Counted from the first letter of the stretch, positions 6,580 through 13,735 are shown. The stretch: DNA of 16,343 bases from Candidatus Dormiibacterota bacterium (GCA_003151665.1 PLYD01000240.1:1034-17376); one strand, 5' to 3'. Numbers and translations are program-made. The notes: generated from the sequence alone by a model not told the origin.

Positions 6580-7054
6580 GGTCGTCGCTGAGGCGGTACA
6601 CCCCGAACGAACCGTCCTTGCGATGACCGCACCGTCGTTTCACTGCTCGATCGCTCGCGGAATGGCGAGCACGCGTCTGTTCAAGGCTGACCGCGCGGTC
6701 GCACTGCCGGAAAACTGCAGCTGTGGGTTTCAGAAACTCCGTCGAGTTCGATTCCGGATCTCAGCGCCGCCTTGTGGGCCCATCGTTCTGGCCGCAAAGA
6801 CTTCGCCCAAGTCGTGTAGCAACGCGTGTAGCAACCCGGGCGGCATCCACCGACACGTAGCGACACGTGGCGGACTGAAGCCGCGGACGCGGTGAACTCA
6901 AGCGACCTCTGGCGACACTTCCCGAACGGGGCGCTACAACGGTTCGGGACCGTGAGGTCCCCCGGTCCAAGTCAATGGACCTCCCTCGGCACAAGGTCTT
7001 GTGGCTCTAGGCACGTGCCCAGGACTTCGGTTTGGTGGCTCGGCGCCTACGAAA
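6580..7054. other. Gene-poor stretch before the tRNA, with short direct repeats
   Basis: No convincing coding region is present. Two short tandem repeats are visible: CGTGTAGCAAC twice at 6813-6835 (12-bp period), and CGACACGTAG/CGACACGTGG at 6851-6870. The frame at 6623-6895 shows no protein-like composition. This may be the decayed edge of an older insertion next to the tRNA site. Confidence 0.45.
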
Positions 7055-7100
7055 TGCTGCAGTTTCGTGCTGCAGTTTGTGCTGCAGTTGTGCTGCAGTT
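7055..7100 (+). repeat. Four TGCTGCAGTT repeats
   Basis: Copies start at 7055, 7068, 7080 and 7091. The start-to-start distances are 13, 12 and 11 bp. Each contains the palindrome CTGCAG. The cluster is followed by GGTGT-A-ACACC at 7103-7113 and lies 75 bp before the tRNA gene. Confidence 0.75.
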
Positions 7101-7102
7101 AC

Positions 7103-7113
7103 GGTGTAACACC
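7103..7113. promoter_or_regulatory. Small inverted repeat GGTGT-A-ACACC
   Basis: Perfect 5-bp arms around one base lie between the TGCTGCAGTT cluster and the tRNA promoter region. A possible -10 hexamer TACAAT is at 7156-7161, 14 bases before the tRNA. The -35 is not clear. Confidence 0.3.
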
Positions 7114-7175
7114 CCGGTAAAAGGCGGCACTGGGCGGCATTCTGATCTCACCACCTACAATTCGAAACACCCTTT

Positions 7176-7250
7176 TCCGGAGTAGCTCAACGGTAGAGCA
7201 GGCGGCTGTTAACCGCAAGGTTCAGGGTTCGAATCCCTGCTCCGGAGCCA
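7176..7250 (+). tRNA. tRNA-Asn (GTT), CCA encoded
   Basis: The acceptor stem TCCGGAG (7176-7182) pairs perfectly with CTCCGGA (7240-7246). Discriminator G7247 and an encoded CCA (7248-7250) follow. The D arm has GCTC...GAGC, and the T arm CAGGG-TTCGAAT-CCCTG pairs fully. The anticodon loop CTGTTAA carries GTT at 7208-7210, reading asparagine codons. The outermost anticodon-stem pair (G7201-A7217) is a mismatch, otherwise it is canonical. The gene is the likely attachment locus of the element on its right. The recombinase gene on the opposite strand reads into it and stops in its anticodon. Confidence 0.95.
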
Positions 7251-8849
7251 ATTCGCCATTTTGGCCTGCGAGGGGATCGCGATGGCCTTTTCCGAATAGG
7301 AAATCTGGCCCTTGCTGGAGTTCGAGAGTGCCAGAACTCGACCTGTTTCAGGGCTGTCGGCGGCTGTCGTGGACGCCGCTGCGGCCACTGCGTCCCAGAT
7401 CAGGTTGAAGGGCTGGCGCAGGTTGACCGAGAGCTCGCCCTCCTTCCACGACGCGTTCGAGACAATGAACTCGAGCAGCCGGCGCTTCTCCTTGGGCTCC
7501 TGCTCAAGGAAGAGTTGGTGGGCATCACTGGCCAGCTCGAGCAGCTGGATGCCGTCTTCGATGTAGCTCTGGTCGGCGTCCTGGTGAGCCTGGATGTTGC
7601 GCAGGATCGCGTCCTGTTCGCGTCGCCACTCGGCGGCCTTGCGGTCGAAGAACGCGGCGTCGATCCTCCCGTCGAGCTTGTCCAGATACATGGCGTCCAG
7701 GCGTGTCTGAATCTGGTCGTAGTTAGCCTGCAAGCGGGCGACGGCCTCGTCGCGCTCGTGCTTCTCGTCCGCATGGCTCTCGCGTAGCGCCCCGGCGACC
7801 CACTCGACGACATCGGCGTCCAGAGCTAGGCCCTTGAGTAGCCCAGCGAATCGCTCAGCGAGTACCTCTTCGCGCGTGTACGGCTCGGGGCACTTCCGCT
7901 TGTAGCCGGTGCAGTGGTAATAGACATAGCGGCCCTTCTTGATCTCGCCCACGAATGAGCAGCCACAGTGACCGCAAGACACCAACCCCGAGAAGGCGAA
8001 GTTGTGCTTGACAGAGTGCGGGCCTTTGGCGCAGCGACCGTCGAGCCGTTGTTGCACGGCTTCCCACAACTCCCGCGAGACCAGCTGCTGGTGCACGCCC
8101 GGATACTCCCTGCCGGCCCATCGGAATCGGCCCATATAGATGGGGTTACGCAGGATCTTGTGGATTACCGACTTGCTCATCGCCGTTCCCGAGCGGAACC
8201 TCAGGCCCCATTCGCGAGCGAGCTGGGTGAGCTCTTTGAGGCTGTGGTTGCCGGTCGCATGGCTCTCGAAGAGCCGACCCACCAGCGGAGCGAAGTCGGG
8301 ATCGGGTTCGATCACCCGCTTGCCATTGGGGCCGTCGATGTTGCGGTACCCAATCGGAGCCCAGGATGGATAGAAACCCTGCTCGGCCTTCTCGCGCATT
8401 CCCTTCTGAGTCTCCTCAGACAGGTTGTCGATGTAGTTCTTGGCCATCAGGACCTTGATCCCGTGCATGAACTTCTCGGTTGACCGAGAGCCTGGCGAAA
8501 GGGCCACATTCTCTTTGACTAAGTGGATCTCGAGATCGAGGTCGTCGATGCTGACCCAATCCTTGAGGTTGCGGTAGAGGCGGTCGGTCTTCTCGACCAG
8601 CAGAACCTTGCACGACCGGGTCCGCCGGAATAAAGTCAGCATCGCATCGAAGTTCTGCCGTCCTGTTCTCTTGGCGGTTTCGACGTCGATGAATTCGCGG
8701 ACGACGTTTAGGTTTGCGTTCGCCGCGTGCTCATGCAAGAGTCGGAGCTGAGCCGGAATCGAGAAGCCCTCCTTCTCCTGTTCCTTCGACGACACGCGCG
8801 CGTAAATGATGGCCTGTGGTTTCGACGGTGCAGATAGATTTCTCATCAT
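7209..8849 (-). CDS. Large serine recombinase (site-specific integrase)
   Basis: The product is 546 residues. The resolvase domain has IIYARVSSKEQ with catalytic Ser20 and Arg18, and VEKTDRLYR with Arg90 and Arg93. The recombinase domain runs about 160-270 (YPSWAPIGYRNI, ILRNPIYMGRFRW). The zinc ribbon uses C292, C295, C313 and C320. A coiled-coil region with many charged residues follows at about 345-450. Length and order are standard for large serine integrases, which insert and, with a directionality factor, excise mobile elements. All key catalytic residues are present, so it may be active. The last residues (NWLRSRDSNPEPCG) are encoded by the antisense strand of the tRNA-Asn gene, and the TAA stop is the complement of anticodon bases 7209-7211. 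ATG codons at 8849 and 8846 are both possible starts. Confidence 0.95.
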   Translation of the reverse strand: MMRNLSAPSKPQAIIYARVSSKEQEKEGFSIPAQLRLLHEHAANANLNVVREFIDVETAKRTGRQNFDAMLTLFRRTRSCKVLLVEKTDRLYRNLKDWVSIDDLDLEIHLVKENVALSPGSRSTEKFMHGIKVLMAKNYIDNLSEETQKGMREKAEQGFYPSWAPIGYRNIDGPNGKRVIEPDPDFAPLVGRLFESHATGNHSLKELTQLAREWGLRFRSGTAMSKSVIHKILRNPIYMGRFRWAGREYPGVHQQLVSRELWEAVQQRLDGRCAKGPHSVKHNFAFSGLVSCGHCGCSFVGEIKKGRYVYYHCTGYKRKCPEPYTREEVLAERFAGLLKGLALDADVVEWVAGALRESHADEKHERDEAVARLQANYDQIQTRLDAMYLDKLDGRIDAAFFDRKAAEWRREQDAILRNIQAHQDADQSYIEDGIQLLELASDAHQLFLEQEPKEKRRLLEFIVSNASWKEGELSVNLRQPFNLIWDAVAAAASTTAADSPETGRVLALSNSSKGQISYSEKAIAIPSQAKMANWLRSRDSNPEPCG

Positions 8850-8911
8850 GTCTGTTCTCTTTGTTGGTCGACCGCGATCTTACTCGCCTTCAAGAATGCG
8901 TTCTGAAATCG

Positions 8912-9163
8912 TCAAGCGGCAGTGCGATCGCGGTCAACGCCCAGGGCTCGCTGCTTCGCCTTCCATTCGAGCAGGACGCGAAAAAAGCCGCTCATGTTTT
9001 CGGCGATCTCGCGCGCGTCTTCCTCTGTGAGTGGGCGCGTACTGCGCCGGCTCCAGAGCTCGAGCGTTCGCGCCAATCGCTCGTCGGCTAGAGTCTTGGC
9101 GCAAACCAAATTTGGGCGAGGTCCGGAGCGATGCACGGTGCCGGGCTTGATAGGAGGCTGCAT
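8912..9163 (-). CDS. Small protein between ATPase and recombinase, unknown
   Basis: The product is 83 residues. The ATG at 9163 lies two bases after the ATPase stop and is preceded by GGAG six bases away, so the gene is translationally linked to the ATPase. The sequence is charged and helical: ERLARTLELWSRRSTRPLTE and then EDAREIAENMSGFFRVLLEW. No DNA-binding motif is certain, and no cysteine cluster or membrane segment is seen. Its place between ATPase and integrase, with its own good ribosome binding site, makes an accessory role in recombination (for example a directionality factor) or an ATPase partner possible. It is not recognised by family. Confidence 0.75.
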   Translation of the reverse strand: MQPPIKPGTVHRSGPRPNLVCAKTLADERLARTLELWSRRSTRPLTEEDAREIAENMSGFFRVLLEWKAKQRALGVDRDRTAA

Positions 9164-9166
9164 CGC

Positions 9167-10399
9167 TTACTCCGAACCACCCGACACATGGCGGGAGGCG
9201 CGTCGAAGGTAGTCGCCGAAAAGTGGCACCGTGAAGGTGAGACGGCCGCGCTGCGGACGGTAAATGAGTCCTTTGTCCCGGAGTCGGGCGATCAGCTGCT
9301 GAGCGGTCTGATTGGGCAGCCTGCTCAGCTTGAGTACGTCGTGGATCTGAGCCGATTCACCCGACGCCGCCATAGCCCGCAGGACTGAGCGTTCTGTGCT
9401 TGAGGTGCGCGCCAGGCGTGCCTCGAAGAAGGCCTGGTCGAGCGCCTCCAAGATGGTCGGCCGGCGTTGATCGAGGTCGGCCTTGGTGATCCTGAGCGGC
9501 CACACGACCGCATCCCAGAGCAAAGCGCCGACGAACTGAATGTGAAAGGCGTAGCCGCCGGTTACCTGAAGAACCGCTCGAGCCATCTCAGCATCAAACT
9601 TGCGACCCGAGAGCTCAAGAGGTTTGGTGAAGGCGAGCAGGTCCTCGGGAGGACGAAGCTGACCGAGTTCCTCCGCCTGGAACATGCGCTCGCTGTAGCT
9701 CTTGGCGCGGGCGAGATTGTCGGTCAGGGTAGGAAGCCCGCAAAGCACCAGCATCACCGGCAGACCCTCGCGCTGGGCGCGGGCAAAAGCGGCCAGGAAG
9801 AGACCGAGCGGAAACTGACGATGGTTGCCCGAGTCGCGCAGGAGGTGGGCTTCGTCCCAGCAGAAAAGGACGCCTGGCCTGTGGGCGGCGGACGCGCTCT
9901 CACAGGCGAGTCTGAGCGATGTGAACAACTGCTCCTCAAGCAGTGGTACGCGTCCAGGGCGAGCATTCGGTTGGACGGCCACGGTCACGCCGGCGAGGGA
10001 AATCGTGAAACTGCCGAGCAGGTCGAGTGCTTTCTGCGCCACCTGTTGAGATCGCTGTTTGAAGGCGAGCGCGCGCGAACTCTGTTCGACTGCTCGCCGA
10101 CAGTCCTCCACCAGCGCTTGTCCGAAGATGGCCTCCTGTTGCAGGTGCTCGTTGCACTCGCGCCCGACAACGATCCAGCCCGCCTCTTCGGCGAGGCGGC
10201 CGTAGCGCTGCAGGAGCACGGTCTTTCCGACCCCGCGTAATCCGGTCACGCGAACATTGCGGGGCAGGCCGGGAAAGCCGGCCAGGTACCGCTGGAAGCG
10301 GGCCAGCTGGGGTGCCCGATCGGCCAGGTAGGTCGGCTCCAAGCCCATCCCGGGCCGAAATGGGTTTGGTGACACTTGATGACGGTCAAACGTCATCAT
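9167..10399 (-). CDS. P-loop ATPase of the AAA+/STAND-like type with C-terminal winged helix
   Basis: The product is 410 residues. Walker A is GLRGVGKT (residues 53-60), inside NVRVTGLRGVGKTVLLQRYG. Walker B is VLFCWDEAH (177-185, Asp182 and Glu183). A sensor-like MLVLCGLPTL follows, and a C-terminal winged helix reads QIHDVLKLSRLPNQTAQQLI then ARLRDKGLIY (about 350-385). This plan matches ORC1/Cdc6-like and archaeal-type ATPases common on actinobacterial mobile elements, where they load or regulate DNA-processing proteins. It lies downstream of the replication-relaxation gene and upstream of the small protein and integrase, all on the same strand. A double inverted repeat covers its start codon, suggesting autoregulation. 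A broken copy of its winged helix is found at 15121. Confidence 0.88.
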   Translation of the reverse strand: MMTFDRHQVSPNPFRPGMGLEPTYLADRAPQLARFQRYLAGFPGLPRNVRVTGLRGVGKTVLLQRYGRLAEEAGWIVVGRECNEHLQQEAIFGQALVEDCRRAVEQSSRALAFKQRSQQVAQKALDLLGSFTISLAGVTVAVQPNARPGRVPLLEEQLFTSLRLACESASAAHRPGVLFCWDEAHLLRDSGNHRQFPLGLFLAAFARAQREGLPVMLVLCGLPTLTDNLARAKSYSERMFQAEELGQLRPPEDLLAFTKPLELSGRKFDAEMARAVLQVTGGYAFHIQFVGALLWDAVVWPLRITKADLDQRRPTILEALDQAFFEARLARTSSTERSVLRAMAASGESAQIHDVLKLSRLPNQTAQQLIARLRDKGLIYRPQRGRLTFTVPLFGDYLRRASRHVSGGSE

Positions 10400-10409
10400 T
10401 CGTCATCAA
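10376..10409. promoter_or_regulatory. Inverted repeat over the ATPase start codon
   Basis: TTGATGACG (10376-10384) is the reverse complement of CGTCATCAA (10401-10409). A further CGTCATCA sits at 10391-10398. Either right arm can pair with the left arm. The ATPase ATG codons lie inside it, so it could be a repressor site or an RNA hairpin hiding the start. Confidence 0.5.
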
Positions 10410-10422
10410 TCCCTCTTCGAGT

Positions 10423-10441
10423 GGGGTCAAACGCTGACCCC
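10423..10441. promoter_or_regulatory. Inverted repeat GGGGTCA-N5-TGACCCC
   Basis: Perfect 7-bp arms lie in the 90-bp gap between the replication-relaxation gene and the ATPase. The TGACCC core recurs at 11875 and, as TGACCC-A-GGGTCA, at 15058-15070. It could be an operator or a weak terminator for the upstream gene. Confidence 0.45.
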
Positions 10442-10488
10442 CCTGGGCAACCCTCGATGCGCGTGGAATCCCGAGTCAGCCCTGATGT

Positions 10489-11691
10489 TCATGCCACCTG
10501 GCCTCCACCCGGCCGGCGTTCCCACCACGACGGTTTGCCAATGCAATCAGCGATCGCTCGCTCGTGGGGCAGGATGGGCGCCAGCTGGTTGAGCGGAGTC
10601 CGCCTCCGGAGCTTGGTTACCCGGTCGGGTGGCGCTTCCGTGGCGCGAATCTCGACCGGTAGCCAGATCGCGCCGAGCGGACCCCAGTCCCGCAGCCGAT
10701 AGGCGGTGGTGGTCCAAAAGCTGCAGCAGCTGTCGTGGCCGAACCGCGGCCGCTCGCGCCAGATGGTGTGCTGAAGCTTGTCCTCACGGTCGTCGGTGGG
10801 GACGACGAAGAGAACGTGGTGCAGCTCAGCGTCGCGGTAATGCTCGAAGTGGCCGACGTAGGAGCCGACCTTCTGACGCAGGCGAGCCAGCGACTCAGTC
10901 GCCCGGTCCCACTCCAGGTCGAAGAGGATGCGGCCGTCGGCCGCCAGATAGACCCCACAGCCGTCCGGCGTGGGGACCGGCGACTTGTACTCGCGGGCGG
11001 TCGCCCGGCGCTCGGCCCGGACGTGCTCTTCGCCGTACCAGATGAGCAGGCCCTCGTCCTTGCGCTCTCGGCTTTGCGTGATCATGGCGACGAAGAACTG
11101 GTTGGCCTCCAGGTCGTGGGTGGCATGCCAGCAATGGTCGCGGGCGTCGTGGCTGCGTTCGACGTAGCCGCGGGGATCGTCGCCGTGCCAGTCGGCGAGC
11201 ACTCGTGCGCCGCGGGCGGAGATCAGGAGCAGCGAATGACGACGACGAACACCTGGGGTTTCGATGACTTTCCAGCGGTAGATGAGACCGAGATCTTTGA
11301 GGTGCTGAAGCCGCATCTGGCAGGAGCGGAGGCTGGGGAAGAAGAGCTCTTTGATCTGGAGGGTGTTCAGGTAGCGGTAGTCGTAGAGAGATTGGAGGAT
11401 GAGCAGGTCGCGTTGGTTGAGAGTTCGATGCAGACGGCTGAGCTGAGCTTGTGTGGGATGAGACTCGGATTGAGGAGGAAGGTCTCGCAGGATGATCGGA
11501 TGAGTTGGGATGAGAGACCGTCCTGGTCCCTGCGGCGGGCCGAATTGAGTTCGGGAGGCCTGCGCTTCGTCCTTCGCTTCCTGAGGCGCAGGCCGCAGCG
11601 AATCCCCAGAACCGAAGGCCGGAGCGAACTCGAGCTCAGACGCGGCTTCTCCCGCATCCTCCTCGAGCGGGTCTGCGTGCGACGACATCAT
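10489..11691 (-). CDS. Replication-relaxation family protein (Replic_Relax)
   Basis: The product is 400 residues. A proline/acid-rich N-terminus of about 80 residues is followed by a winged helix (about 88-165: LNQRDLLILQSLYDYRYLNT, LQIKELFFPS, RLQHLKDLGLIYRW). The core has THDLEANQFF (191-200), VPTPDGCGVYL (239-249), FDLEWDRATESL (257-268) and a lysine at 274. The spaced PD...LEWD...K pattern is reminiscent of PD-(D/E)XK nuclease-like folds and is typical of this family (Pfam Replic_Relax), known from actinobacterial plasmids and conjugative elements. Its biochemical activity is not firmly known; replication initiation or relaxation of transfer DNA has been proposed. The start at 11691 has GGGGAG upstream. 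It is the first gene of the minus-strand set and is adjacent to the iteron region. Confidence 0.82.
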   Translation of the reverse strand: MMSSHADPLEEDAGEAASELEFAPAFGSGDSLRPAPQEAKDEAQASRTQFGPPQGPGRSLIPTHPIILRDLPPQSESHPTQAQLSRLHRTLNQRDLLILQSLYDYRYLNTLQIKELFFPSLRSCQMRLQHLKDLGLIYRWKVIETPGVRRRHSLLLISARGARVLADWHGDDPRGYVERSHDARDHCWHATHDLEANQFFVAMITQSRERKDEGLLIWYGEEHVRAERRATAREYKSPVPTPDGCGVYLAADGRILFDLEWDRATESLARLRQKVGSYVGHFEHYRDAELHHVLFVVPTDDREDKLQHTIWRERPRFGHDSCCSFWTTTAYRLRDWGPLGAIWLPVEIRATEAPPDRVTKLRRRTPLNQLAPILPHERAIADCIGKPSWWERRPGGGQVA

Positions 11692-11747
11692 TGACTTCGG
11701 CTCCCCAAGCCCATGGCCGATTCCGTGCGGGCCATCGATCCCGCCGT

Positions 11748-11761
11748 GCGTTGGCCAACGC
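11748..11761. promoter_or_regulatory. Perfect 14-bp palindrome GCGTTGGCCAACGC
   Basis: The sequence equals its own reverse complement over 14 bases. It lies 57 bp upstream of the replication-relaxation start codon, a good place for an operator bound by a dimer. Confidence 0.5.
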
Positions 11762-11804
11762 TCTTCCTGGGCGATCGTCCGTTAGCACTTTCGAACGCGG
11801 CTGC

Positions 11805-11837
11805 GTGCGCACGCTGTGCGCACGCCGTGCGCACTCT
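11805..11837. repeat. Three 11-bp iterons, each with GTGCGCAC
   Basis: GTGCGCAC starts at 11805, 11816 and 11827, giving an exact 11-bp period of units GTGCGCACGCT, GTGCGCACGCC and GTGCGCACTCT. About one helical turn separates them, so a protein binding each unit would stack on one DNA face. Confidence 0.75.
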
Positions 11838-12128
11838 GCTCGCTATGCATCGACTGCGGCGGGGGCCGGAGTCTGACCCCCGGCGCATACGCGCCCACAC
11901 CTGATCGCGCCTGGGGGCCGGCCATCGGTCTGAGTCGATAACGAGTGTGGAGGACGAGATCGCCTTCGGCCGACCCCTGTATTGCCACTCGGCTCCGCGC
12001 CGAGGGCCCCGGGTCTTCGAATGCCGAGGGCGTGCCAACAAGCTCTATTGCTTCTACTTATTCACAATGTGGGCGATTTGTGTCCTTGACCTTGAAACTG
12101 TAGGAGTGATTAGAGAGCGCGACAGCTC

Positions 12129-12875
12129 GTGAAGGGACGCTTGCTCAAACTCGACCAGGTGGCTGAATTGCTCGGCTGTCACGTCGAGACGTTGCGGCTG
12201 CGAATACGAAGCGGCAGATTGAAGGCCGTTCGCGGTCCTCATGGCGCGTACTTCATTTCCGGTAGATCGCTCCGCGGTCTGCGTGTGCGCAAGCGGCCGC
12301 CTCGTCAACGACGCTCGCCAACAGCTGAGGATCTGGAGGTGGGATGGCGGGCGGTGGAGAGACGGCTGCGGCGGGCGCCCGCCGCCCACGAAGAGGTGGT
12401 GCCGTTTCTGGAAGCGCTAAAGATCAATCGCGCCATCAACCTAGGTGCCTATCGGCTTGTCTGCGCCGGTGGCCTCCACGAATTGGGCTTCCAGGTCGAC
12501 GACATCGCAGCCGAGCTTGGCGTCTCAGCTCGTCACGCCCGGCGGTTGATCGGTAAGGACACCAGTGTCGCAATCGCCAAGGCAGCCCACCGGTGGGCGT
12601 CGGTCGAAGCGCGTCGCATCGTGCGTGCCCTGCGCGCTCAGCTTCAGGCCGAGGGCATTCGATTTCACAAGTGGGTGATGCGAGGCAGGCGTCGGATCGG
12701 CCCACCGACCCACCCCGATCGGCCACGACCGGCTTTCAAGGTCAAGCGGCTCCTGCAGGACGAAAGGTTTGGACTTCGGCGCGCCGGACTCTCGCCCGAG
12801 CAGGTTTGGGCCATCAACATCGTCGGCCTTGGCTCTGACGAACTGAATGAGCTCCTGCTCCGTGGCTCTCGATAA
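12129..12875 (+). CDS. DNA-binding protein with MerR/excisionase-like HTH and a second HTH
   Basis: The product is 248 residues from a GTG at 12129. Residues 4-50 (LLKLDQVAELLGCHVETLRL, RIRSGRLKAVRGPHGAYFIS) form a MerR/excisionase-type winged HTH (HTH_17). A linker with RKRPPRQRRS follows. A second HTH is visible at about 122-143 (QVDDIAAELGVSARHARRLI). The C-terminal 67 residues (182-248) include GPPTHPDRPRPAFKVKRLLQ and end in LNELLLRGSR. This last part is repeated at the far right of the window. Two DNA-binding units suggest an iteron-binding initiator, a regulator of the divergent set, or the element's excision factor. The sequence does not decide among these. The ribosome binding site is weak, and an upstream AGGAG is too far away. 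Confidence 0.75.
   Translation: MKGRLLKLDQVAELLGCHVETLRLRIRSGRLKAVRGPHGAYFISGRSLRGLRVRKRPPRQRRSPTAEDLEVGWRAVERRLRRAPAAHEEVVPFLEALKINRAINLGAYRLVCAGGLHELGFQVDDIAAELGVSARHARRLIGKDTSVAIAKAAHRWASVEARRIVRALRAQLQAEGIRFHKWVMRGRRRIGPPTHPDRPRPAFKVKRLLQDERFGLRRAGLSPEQVWAINIVGLGSDELNELLLRGSR
12672..12875 (+). repeat. Direct repeat, copy 1: C-terminal domain of the HTH protein
   Basis: The segment is 204 bp long and begins at TGGGTGATGCG. It matches 16081-16284 without gaps, with about 19 differences counted by eye (roughly 91% identity). Only four of the 67 encoded residues differ. Confidence 0.9.
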
Positions 12876-12994
12876 CAGCCCCGCAGCATCTCTAGTGCCG
12901 CCCGCCGCGCCTACGAAAGCGCTGTGGAAGTCGGGTCCTATGGACGACGTAGTTCCTCGTTTAACAAGGGCTTAGCGTTGGATTAATTGATGAC

Positions 12995-13022
12995 TTGACA
13001 TTCACAATTGACAGTGTATGTT
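12995..13022 (+). promoter_or_regulatory. Sigma-70-type promoter of the exported-protein cluster
   Basis: TTGACA (12995-13000) and TATGTT (13017-13022) are separated by 16 bp, 65 bp before the protease start. A second TTGACA at 13008-13013 makes a 13-bp direct repeat with the first and could be a regulator site or an alternative -35. The surrounding DNA is AT-rich relative to the window. Confidence 0.55.
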
Positions 13023-13087
13023 TTGGTCTGCTCGGTACGACTTGGCGCAATCAGCCATCTAGGGACTGTTGGCAGGGGTGAGGCTCA

Positions 13088-13735
13088 ATGACTAAATCTA
13101 ATTACGCAGCTACAGAGGTTGCAAAAGGGGGCCGTAGCCCCCGGCGGCATCAACAGTCGCGACTCATCACCAGAAGTCTTACGGCGTGCCTCGCTGTTGG
13201 AACAGCAATATCCATGGCTGGTTCGGTTTCGATTTTCAATGCCAGACCTGCTCAGGCCTTCTCCCTAGAAGGCTGCCAGTGGTCTTCAGTTAGCCCAGTG
13301 CATTACTACAACCGCAGCAGCGGCACCTACCACACCGTGAATGATCAAGCGGCCAACAATTGGACCGCTACTCCCACAGCTGTATGGCTTGCACCATCAG
13401 GGAGTGGCTCGCCGATCACGCTGTACGACTCAAACGATGGCAACACCGGCTATTCGGGTTGGGCGAACTATTACTGCTACTACTCCCTGATGTTTAGAGC
13501 CGATGGGCATAGTAATACTTACTTGACGAATCAGTCGCAATACAGTTACGGCGCCAAGGTCTCCGTAATGACTCATGAGGTTGGCCACGACTTAGGCCTA
13601 GGGCACAACGACAACACAAGGGTGTGCAGTCAAATTCCAGTCATGTATTCGAACGACAGCCCGCGGTGGTTCGGGTGCAGTATCAATACACCACAAAAAG
13701 ATGACATAAACGGCTTGCTGTACATGTATGGCTAG
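13088..13735 (+). CDS. Secreted matrixin-like zinc metalloprotease
   Basis: The product is 215 residues. The ATG has GGGGTGAGG upstream. A long basic n-region with RR (residues 19-20) leads to a hydrophobic stretch (about 33-50) and a likely cleavage site after RPAQA (residue 57). The mature part contains HEVGHDLGLGH (163-173), the metzincin zinc motif HExxHxxGxxH. The Met-turn VMYS (185-188) follows at the right distance, so the active site appears complete. The mature protein is only about 158 residues, a bare catalytic domain. Matrixin-type bacterial proteases are secreted and cut extracellular proteins. The gene overlaps an in-frame alternative start of the following lipoprotein gene and probably shares a transcript with it. 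Its codon use is less GC-biased than that of the neighbours, suggesting transfer. Confidence 0.88.
   Translation: MTKSNYAATEVAKGGRSPRRHQQSRLITRSLTACLAVGTAISMAGSVSIFNARPAQAFSLEGCQWSSVSPVHYYNRSSGTYHTVNDQAANNWTATPTAVWLAPSGSGSPITLYDSNDGNTGYSGWANYYCYYSLMFRADGHSNTYLTNQSQYSYGAKVSVMTHEVGHDLGLGHNDNTRVCSQIPVMYSNDSPRWFGCSINTPQKDDINGLLYMYG

Larger units (their letters stand above)
11692..12128. other. Divergent control region with iterons, possible origin
   Basis: This 437-bp interval separates the minus-strand gene set from the plus-strand HTH gene. It holds a 14-bp palindrome (11748-11761), three 11-bp-spaced GTGCGCAC palindromes (11805-11834) and a CGGGGG-N11-CCCCCG pair (11860-11882). An AT-richer stretch follows at 12045-12115 with a possible TTGACC -35 at 12086. 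This arrangement is what one expects of a replication origin or a shared operator region. Confidence 0.5.

Noticed and set aside
6720..6770. GAGTTCGATTCCGG, resembling a tRNA T-arm or an att relic
   Set aside because: The stem pairing fails and no other tRNA arm is present. It is not convincing as a tRNA fragment.
6813..6870. Short tandem repeats considered as a CRISPR array
   Set aside because: Repeat units of 10-12 bp without unique spacers and with only two copies each do not fit CRISPR.
9467..10240. 257-codon open frame on the plus strand opposite the ATPase
   Set aside because: It is antisense to a gene with clear Walker motifs, has no recognisable domain or start site, and arises from GC-biased third positions.
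10735..11694. 319-codon open frame on the plus strand opposite the replication-relaxation gene
   Set aside because: It mirrors a real gene on the other strand. Its valine/leucine/glutamate-rich composition comes from antisense codons and no domain is seen.
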